From the NCBI GenBank assembly GCA_029216955.1, contig JANAVB010016210.1, positions 1-64,000 of the forward strand: DNA of 64,000 nt. Reading direction: 5' to 3'. Shown one piece after another: positions 57,894 through 64,000 of the stretch. This DNA is from Iris pallida (lineage: Eukaryota; Streptophyta; Magnoliopsida; Asparagales; Iridaceae). Position 1 is the first letter of the stretch. Each line of letters starts with the position of its first letter. A model generated the notes under the pieces. That model made no database searches and was not told the DNA's origin. It saw only the letters and a list, made by a program, of their open reading frames with translations. The translations under genes and the position numbers were made by a program.

Positions 57894-59313
57894 ACGATCG
57901 AAGACAGATCATTTTGTTGTTTGACAACAACATTAGATAATGACTTTGTGGTTACAATGATGATCAGATGGTTGAACTAGAGGTGTTGAGACGTTGTCCC
58001 GCTTTTGCCTGAGATGTTCTCGGAGATCGGGAACAACAGCAGGACGAGAAAAACTCTGAGGGATCTGTTCTTTGATAATATTCGGAACATGATTTCGATT
58101 TTTCAACTATTTAGACCCTCGAGTGTACAGGGAAGTGCTCACTTCATTAGCATAAGTGTCAGGATCTTTGGCCCTAGAAGTTTGTCTTTGATGTTTGATC
58201 TTCGGCATTGGTTGTTTGCGTTTCGTCGAAGTAGGCCTGTTGAGATAAGTCCTTAGATCTGTAAACTCACTCCCAGGGGTTTCTGTCTGAGACACCAACA
58301 ATTTTCCCTGTCTTGAACGGGATATTTGAAAGTTAGGAGGTTTGAAATTCTGCTACCGGGGTAGGCAGAATACCTCTTTGGTCAGTACAAGTTCTCTTGT
58401 CATAAAGGAAAGAAGAATCCTTATTTGAAAGAGTTCTAGTACTGATTGGTGCATAGGCACGTTCAGATTGATCTTCTACAATAAAAACTGAAGAAGATTG
58501 AGAAAAGACCAAAGGGCCTTTTCCTTTGTTTTGTGATGAAGGGTTAGCTAAAGAGCGTTTCCCTCTGTTGTCTTCCAAGTCATGAGACAAGGAAGCTTGA
58601 GAAAAGACCAAAGGGCCTTTTTTTGTTTTGAAGAGGAAGAGGAATAGCCAAAGGACTACCCCCAGTAGATTGTACAGGAGCAACAGTGTGTTTGGAAGAG
58701 GAACAGAGCCTTTCCCTTTGTTATGAGAAGAAGTTTAGCCAAAAGGTTGTCACTCTGGATTGTACAGGAGCAGTTTGCGCATGAATGGATGGCACACTGG
58801 TTTTGGCCACAGAAACTGTGGTTTGCGCATCAGGAGTTCTTGCTACAGAGTGCTTAGGGTGGACTCTGATGTTGGAGCATTGGACTGCGCAGAAAGATTG
58901 GCAGCCAATTGCGCTAGGGGCATAGGAGTCTTGCACTTAGCCAAGGCAGCATATAAAGTACTCTGTATACTGGCCACAGCAAATTATGCAACAGTAGCAG
59001 AGACAAATTGTGCAGCAGGTTTGATGACAGAAGCTTTGGACTGCGCAACAGTCTTGCTGGCAGACTGCACAGGAATCTTGCTGGCAGCATCAATAGACTG
59101 TGCAGCATTCTTTGTGACCCACACTGGGCGCACTTTGCTTGTGGCAGAAGTGGTTGCAGTGCGAGGAATGGTCTTGGAATTGATTATAGCCTCGTAGGCT
59201 GTCTGGTTGATCTTCACAACCAGTGTCTTCTGCGTCTTTTCGATAGACGCTACGTCACATTGAGTTGTCACTTCCTCGTCAGAGGAGAAAGTCGTCCCCA
59301 GCAGAGTCGCCAT
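57894..59313 (-). pseudogene. 5' ORF region of element D, multiply broken
   Basis: First ORF starts at the ATG that overlaps the primer-binding site (59313) and runs 109 codons (MATLLGTTFSSDEEVTTQC...). Ala/Gln/Ser-rich repeats follow, in which GCGCAGTCC-type codons recur. Further fragments contain repeated KGPLVFSQ and a basic segment (RPTSTKRKQPMPKIKHQRQ). Many stops. Tat elements often have an extra sense ORF before gag, and this may be its remnant. Product unknown. Confidence 0.6.
59295..59312 (-). other. Primer-binding site of element D
   Basis: Minus-strand TGGCGACTCTGCTGGGGA, three bases inside the LTR. It does not match initiator Met. Tat elements commonly use other tRNAs such as tRNA-Arg; I did not verify which tRNA ends in the complement. 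The ORF1 start codon overlaps its first two bases. Confidence 0.8.
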
Positions 59314-59315
59314 TT

Positions 59316-60231
59316 TGTTTGCAAAAACAAATGTGTAGAACTTTATTGATACAAACTTTGTAAAAGATTACAATTTGAATTCTGGGAATGGTACAACTGT
59401 AGAATCCAATCTAGATGACGATTGCTTTATCCCTTGGACGATGTGAACTTTGAAGACGGAGCCTCTGAAGTTAAAGACAACTCTGGAATTGAAGGCAAAA
59501 AAGCCTCGGAAGTTGAAGGCAAAAGCCTCAGAAGAAAGCAACAGCACTTGGGCAAGAACTCCTGAACTCTCTGAACTTTGAAGTCTGATCTCTGATCTCT
59601 GATTCTTGATCCCCCTTAAATGGAGACTTGAAACTCTATTTATAGAGTTCTGAGAAATAACTAACTTTTAGTTATTCTGGACTGTGCATGATAGATTGTG
59701 CAGCAGTTGGATTGCGCAACAATGGACTGCACAGGCAGTTGCTGGATTATGGGCCAACTGTCTTGGACACATGGCATTATTTGATTGAAATGTGCATAAT
59801 CGTGTATAGACGGTTGCCACGTAATAAACAAATGATGGCATGAATGCCACGTGCATTTTGTCATTTATGTTGATAGAATGCGCACACTGAATTGTGCTGA
59901 CTTTGGATTGCGCAAACATGGACTGCGCCAACATGGATTGCGCCAACATGGATTGCGCCAACATAGACTGCCAGCTGTCCTCGAATGCCGTGCTGTACGA
60001 TTAAACGAATGGTCGCCTCGTTCTTCGTGCTGTCAGCTGTCAGAAGATTTGATTTGTGTCAGGTAATGATGATATCTGCCACGTCAGCCTGCGCGCTTGG
60101 GAGTGTGCGCAATCTACTCTGCGTAATCTGTTTGCTGCGCAAACTAATGTCTGCGCGGTTTATTTGAAAGATTCATTTCTTGATCTTCATGACTTTGTTG
60201 ATGTGTGCAACTTGATTTTTTAGAACCTACA
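59316..60231 (-). repeat. 5' LTR of element D
   Basis: TGTTTGC...CCTACA, 916 bp. The TGGATTGCGCCAACA tandem cluster (about 59905-59970) is better preserved here than in the 3' LTR, where several CpGs have become TpG or CpA. Confidence 0.96.
59637..59644 (-). promoter_or_regulatory. TATA box of element D LTR
   Basis: Minus-strand TATAAATA (context CTCTATAAATAGAG, itself a palindrome), conserved at 43795-43802 in the other LTR. Likely promoter for the sense transcript. Confidence 0.65.
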
Positions 60232-60540
60232 GCGCTGTTACCTTGATGATCACCTATGTTCAAAGCATCTTGTACTGTCTGGTGCAATGCCTCACCTCGA
60301 CGATCTTGTGACGCAAGCAACTCCCTGATGAGTCCAACCAAGATTTCTTCATCCTACCTTGCAGGCTGGGATGGCTGCACTGGGGGTTCTGGACCCCCGG
60401 AAAGCATGACTTGGGAAGCTACTCCTGAGTGCTGAGCTTGATCCTCTTGTTGCGGAGGTACTCGCTGAGCTTCTTCCGGCTGATTGGCAGGACCAGGAGC
60501 AATGCCGCTGAAGAAGATGACACGGGGAACAATAAGCAAG
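60232..60540 (-). pseudogene. gag: gag of element C, N-terminal part
   Basis: Reads MLIVPRVIFFSGIAPGPANQ, then a Gln/Pro-rich stretch. After a TAG it continues VGLIRELLASQDRRGEALHQ up to GDHQGNSA, where element D enters. It joins 43467 on the other side. The wording matches A and B. Confidence 0.88.
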
Positions 60541-60700
60541 GACCAGGATAGATCAATGATATAAGCATATGATCAGGTCAAGATTTCAGGAATTTAGAGG
60601 GTACAAGCATAAATCAAGGGCAGTGCTGATTGAGACATCTATTCAGTAAACCCTCACATATCTTGATTCACAAGACCTGCATGGGCCACCACCTAAAACA
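60541..60700 (-). other. 5' leader of element C
   Basis: Short leader between LTR and gag. Next to the LTR the minus strand reads TGTTTTAGGTGGTGGCCC rather than an initiator-Met primer-binding site. Confidence 0.7.
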
Positions 60701-63542
60701 TGTCACGCCCCAGAACCAGAATAGTGGAGAGCAGGGGCGGACACAACCATCTACGTATATTGAAGTGCAACCCACCTCGCTATACGGTCACGGCTGTCTA
60801 GATACAAACCATCAGTCTCTTATGGTCATAAACAAGCCTATTGTCTCAATCTCAAACAAGTAATAGCAGTTTACAAGATGTCAGAGTACTAAATATACAA
60901 TAGTAAGGCGTCCCATACGTTACATATTTGGATGATCAGGAAGCTAGTCATACAAAATGTGAAGACTAGCAAGAGTTTCAGTCATACATGATCAACCCTA
61001 GGATTTGTTAATCATGCTAAAGCCCATGGGCAGACAGTAAGTAAAGTACAATCGAGCTAACATTTGTTCGACGGCTAAACGCCTCAAAAGAATAATTTTA
61101 TAATATAGTGGGAGAACAAAATAAAATTCACTCGTTGCCAGGGTTACGCCTGGTGTCACCATCTGGCTGGAAGGTAGGGAAATCCTCTGGAGCCGCTCCG
61201 GTATCTGGCCATACAAAATCAGCTGGATCAGATCCCAGAAAGAGCAAGTGCCACAAAGGAGACTTCACTTAAGAACTAAAACCAGCAATTAGCACATGAA
61301 CATAATTATTAATAAAGGACTGGAAATATGGAAAATTATGATGATATACGATAAGATAACCATGGGACTATTCAGATAACCAAGTTACAATCCGTAAACC
61401 AAACAAGGATCGGGGTTGTATCCCTTCATCTGAACAGAACTTGGTTTTCTACCATTTATCGATAAGGTAACATAAGCAATCGGGTCATGTAACAATCTTG
61501 CACAGGATCAGGACAAGACTAGACTGGTTAGACTCCATCCAATATTCACGGCCAAGTAATAAGTACAGCTTGATACTTTAACTAACTAGGGTTATCACAG
61601 GCCTAGTTACTAGCAAGATGTAATGAGATTATTCCAACAGCTACAAGCCCTGCAGACCATCCAGGTTACCCGGACGTAATTAGGGGTTGAGTTCATGTGG
61701 GTACATCGCATGTACCCTTAAGTAGCTTGAAGGGTGCAACACATGACAGTATGCTGAAAATGTGCCCTACTCGATGGCAGGCTACACATCCCATGATGGG
61801 GCACCCAGATAACGGGATTGCCTGTAGCTAGGAAATCTCTTCTTGACTACTGGATTATTCTAGTTATTTGCCTTAGCCAGTTTCAGTAGGTACCCCTGAC
61901 CGTGGTACTCAGGGGTCCCTGCCCTAGATATGATGCAAGACAATACTGGTTCATTTGTACAAACACAATCGCCCACGGTGTCCAGGCCATTCATTCTTGT
62001 CATGTCATGCTAGTCGTCGCAACAGCATATCGAGGTATATCATGCTAGGTTTACTTATCAAGAGTGCACCATGACGGACCACTATCATGTTCTATCCCTA
62101 CTTTATCATGTCGTGTTCATGTAAAAGTCATGCCAATATTGAAATCATGTCACGTCCCAAAACATAACCCAGCCATGAGGGTTACCACAAAAGACTGGCC
62201 GCATGGGGGTTGCCGCAAAAGACTGGCCACACGAGGGTTGCCGTAAAAGGCTGGCCGCATGAGGTTGCCGCAAAAGGCTGGTCGCATGAGGGTTGCCGTA
62301 AATGACTGGCCGCATGAGGGTTGCCGCATAAGGCTGGCTGCATGGGGTTGCCACATAAGGCTGGCCGCATGAGGTTGCCGCATAAGGCCGGCCGCATGAG
62401 GTTGCCACAAAAGGCTGGCCGCATGAGGGTTGTCGCAAAAGGTTGGCCGCATGAGGTTACCGCAAAAGACTGGCCGTATGAGGTTGCCGCAAAAGACTGG
62501 CCGTCTGAGGGTTGCCATAAAAGACTGGCTGCATGAGGGTTGCCATAAGGCTGGCCTCATGGGGTTGTCGCATAAGGCCAGCCGCATGAGGTTGCCGCAA
62601 AAGACTGGCCGCATCAGGTTGCTGCAAAAGACTGGCCGCATGAGGGTTACCGCAAAAGACTGGCCGCATGAGCGTTGTCGCATAAGGCTGGCCGCATGAG
62701 GGTTGCCGCATAAGGCTGGCCGCATGAGGTTGCCGCACAAGGCTAGCCGTATGAGATTGTCGCATAAGGCTGGCCGCATGAGGTTGTATGAGGTTGCCTC
62801 ATAAGGCTAGCCGCATGAGGTTGCCGCATAAGGTTGGCCGCATGGGGTTGCCGCATAAGGCTGCCGCATGAGGGTGCCGCATAAGACTGCCGCATGAGGT
62901 TGCCGCAAAAGATTGTTCTTCTTCTCCAAAGATCCAAGAAGAAGAACCATGGAAGCCAGGGCTTCCAAGCTCCATTAATCCTTCGTTTAAAGTAAAAATC
63001 TGGACTTCCATTGGTCAAAATGGGATAGAACGAAATTCTCTACAACATGGAACAATCAAAACTTGAAAATAACAAGGTTTGATAGATCAAAACCCAAAAA
63101 ATCCAAAAATGCAACAAACTTAGATCTACATGAAATGAACCATGGAAATTAAAAATGCTAAGTACTAAAGTGTCTTAGAATCTCGTGAGAAAGAAAATGG
63201 AACAACAAAAATTGAGTTCCTCCATGAAGCAAGTTGTACTTGCCTAAGCTCTTGGTAGGTAGAGAGAGTTAATGGAGGAAGAAGAAGAGGTAAATAAAGA
63301 AGTAAATGATGAGAGAGAAAGAGGTTGGTGGCTTAAAGAGAGGGGGGTTAGCATGTTGGGTCAAGTCCTAACAACCGAGCCTAACCAAATACACCAAGCC
63401 AAGCTAAGCTGAACCAGGATGAACCCAAAATAAACCAAGACAAGATTAAACCAGGGTCAAGCTAAGCAAGATAAGTCTAACTACGGGTCGGAATTTCGTA
63501 CACGTATACTGGAAATACGTATAACAAAAAACGGAGGTGACA
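60701..63542 (-). repeat. 5' LTR of element C
   Basis: 2,842 bp, TGTCACGCCCC...GGAGGTGACA. It is paired with 36182-38928 and flanked by the TSD copy CGCCT. Confidence 0.95.
62160..62905 (-). repeat. Minisatellite in the C 5' LTR
   Basis: About 27 or more units of CATGAGG(G)TTGCCGCA and AAAGACTGGCCG/TAAGGCTGGCCG. Unit number and order differ from the 3' LTR array, so the array has changed since insertion or by gene conversion. Confidence 0.95.
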
Positions 63543-63849
63543 CGCCTCGACGGACAACTATCAAGTCATGTCGAGACGGGGTCATGTTATGATGTTCAAG
63601 TCAAGTTCAAGCTTATCAAGTCGGGTCGTCCTAATTTAGGCCAAGTACAAAAAAATATGCAAAGAAGATCAAGTACATTCATGGGTGATTGGAACTATCA
63701 ATCACATGTAAACTCCAATTATATGAGACAAAAGATTCTTGAAGCCAAGACAAAGATCTACAAGTTTCATATTTTTAGTTTTACATGATTCTATCTACAA
63801 AACAACTTAAACAGGAAAAAATAGTGAAATAGAGCAAATCCGATGCACG
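63543..63849 (-). repeat. Right continuation of diverged LTR flank
   Basis: Begins with the TSD copy, then CAACTATCAAGTCATGTCGAG, resembling the ATCATGTCGTGTTCATG part of C LTRs. It continues the fragment at 35890-36181. No gene. Confidence 0.5.
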
Positions 63850-64000
63850 GTCAACTCTGGGCAGTTCCAGAGCATGGGAATTCTGGACAATTCCGGTGCA
63901 TGGGAATTCTTGCACATCCGTGCATGGAAAATTTATGCACATCCGCGTATGGTAATTCCTGCACATCCGTGCATGAAAAATTCCTGCACGTCCGTGCATG
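63850..64000. repeat. Tandem repeat with GCACATCCGTGCATG core
   Basis: Four to five units of about 26-27 bp (TTCCTGCACATCCGTGCATG and variants). It runs off the right edge, so copy number is unknown. Its place relative to the flank matches that of the GCCGCAT minisatellite in related LTRs. Confidence 0.85.

Larger units (their letters stand above)
43473..60231 (-). mobile_element. Tat-lineage Ty3/gypsy retrotransposon D with antisense genes
   Basis: 16,759 bp, minus strand, LTRs of 917 and 916 bp, 5-bp TSD with one transition. Internal order on the minus strand is 5' ORF, gag, protease, RT, RNase H, a second (archaeal-type) RNase H, integrase. A long 3' segment then carries plus-strand genes and a minisatellite. 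No chromodomain. The dual RNase H, large size, antisense ORFs and 3' tandem repeats are known hallmarks of the plant Tat group (Tat/Ogre/Grande/Retand). By eye about 40 differences separate the LTRs, mostly transitions. Confidence 0.93.
36182..63542 (-). mobile_element. Tekay-type element C, split in gag by element D
   Basis: Minus-strand relative of A/B. LTRs start TGTCACCTCCG and end GGGGCGTGACA in the element's own sense. TSD CGCTT (36177-36181) and CGCCT (63543-63547) differ by one transition. Internal order on the minus strand is gag, protease, RT, RNase H, integrase, chromodomain. Removing the 16.8-kb element D leaves about 10.6 kb. Confidence 0.93.

Noticed and set aside
62145..63018. 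Long repetitive frames on both strands
   Set aside because: Same minisatellite in the other LTR of element C; open in several frames at once.

Overview
This is intergenic DNA from a large, repeat-rich angiosperm genome. The evidence is plant-type LTR retrotransposons of three lineages (Tekay-like chromovirus, Tat-like Ty3/gypsy and a Ty1/copia element), a CACTA DNA transposon, MITE-like hairpins, and long (TA)n and (ATT)n tracts. I found no intact single-copy host gene and no tRNA or rRNA gene. The species cannot be told from the sequence. Almost all coding content is transposon-derived and broken by stops and frameshifts, many of them CAR-to-TAR transitions, as expected in methylated old repeats.

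Layout, left to right. 1-4318: repeat-like DNA with microsatellites, a 48-bp duplication and a seven-copy tandem repeat, no recognisable gene. 4319-35889: two plus-strand Tekay-type elements, A (internal 6224-11228) and B (internal 29102-34132), arranged LTR-A-LTR-B-LTR. The middle LTR is split by a minus-strand copia element (11887-26794, TSD CATAG on both sides). The right LTR of that copia is itself split by a 7.1-kb CACTA transposon (19519-26596, TSD TAT) carrying RRP36-like gene fragments. The third LTR holds the same copia insertion at the same base, and A and B share several inactivating mutations, so this block is best explained by unequal recombination rather than independent insertions.

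36182-63542: a minus-strand relative of A/B, element C (TSD CGCTT/CGCCT), lies inside a diverged LTR fragment of the same broad family. Its gag is split by element D, a minus-strand Tat-lineage retrotransposon of 16.8 kb (43473-60231, TSD GCACT/GCGCT, LTRs of about 916 bp that differ at roughly 4-5% of sites by eye). D has gag, protease, reverse transcriptase, two RNase H domains and integrase on the minus strand.

The most interesting part is on the opposite strand of D. Two transcription units run against the element. One has a TATA box, four exons with canonical introns, a plant-mobile-domain-like region, an acidic region, a coiled-coil end and a poly(A) signal (44556-49430). The other is small and intronless, with its own TATA box and poly(A) signal and an intact 107-codon frame (50032-50441). 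A minisatellite lies between them. Element-borne antisense genes with a plant-mobile-domain-like product are reported for the Tat group. The exact exon structure, the second small gene, the start codon embedded in the primer-binding site and the dispersed TGGAYTGCGC motif are the things I would check first.
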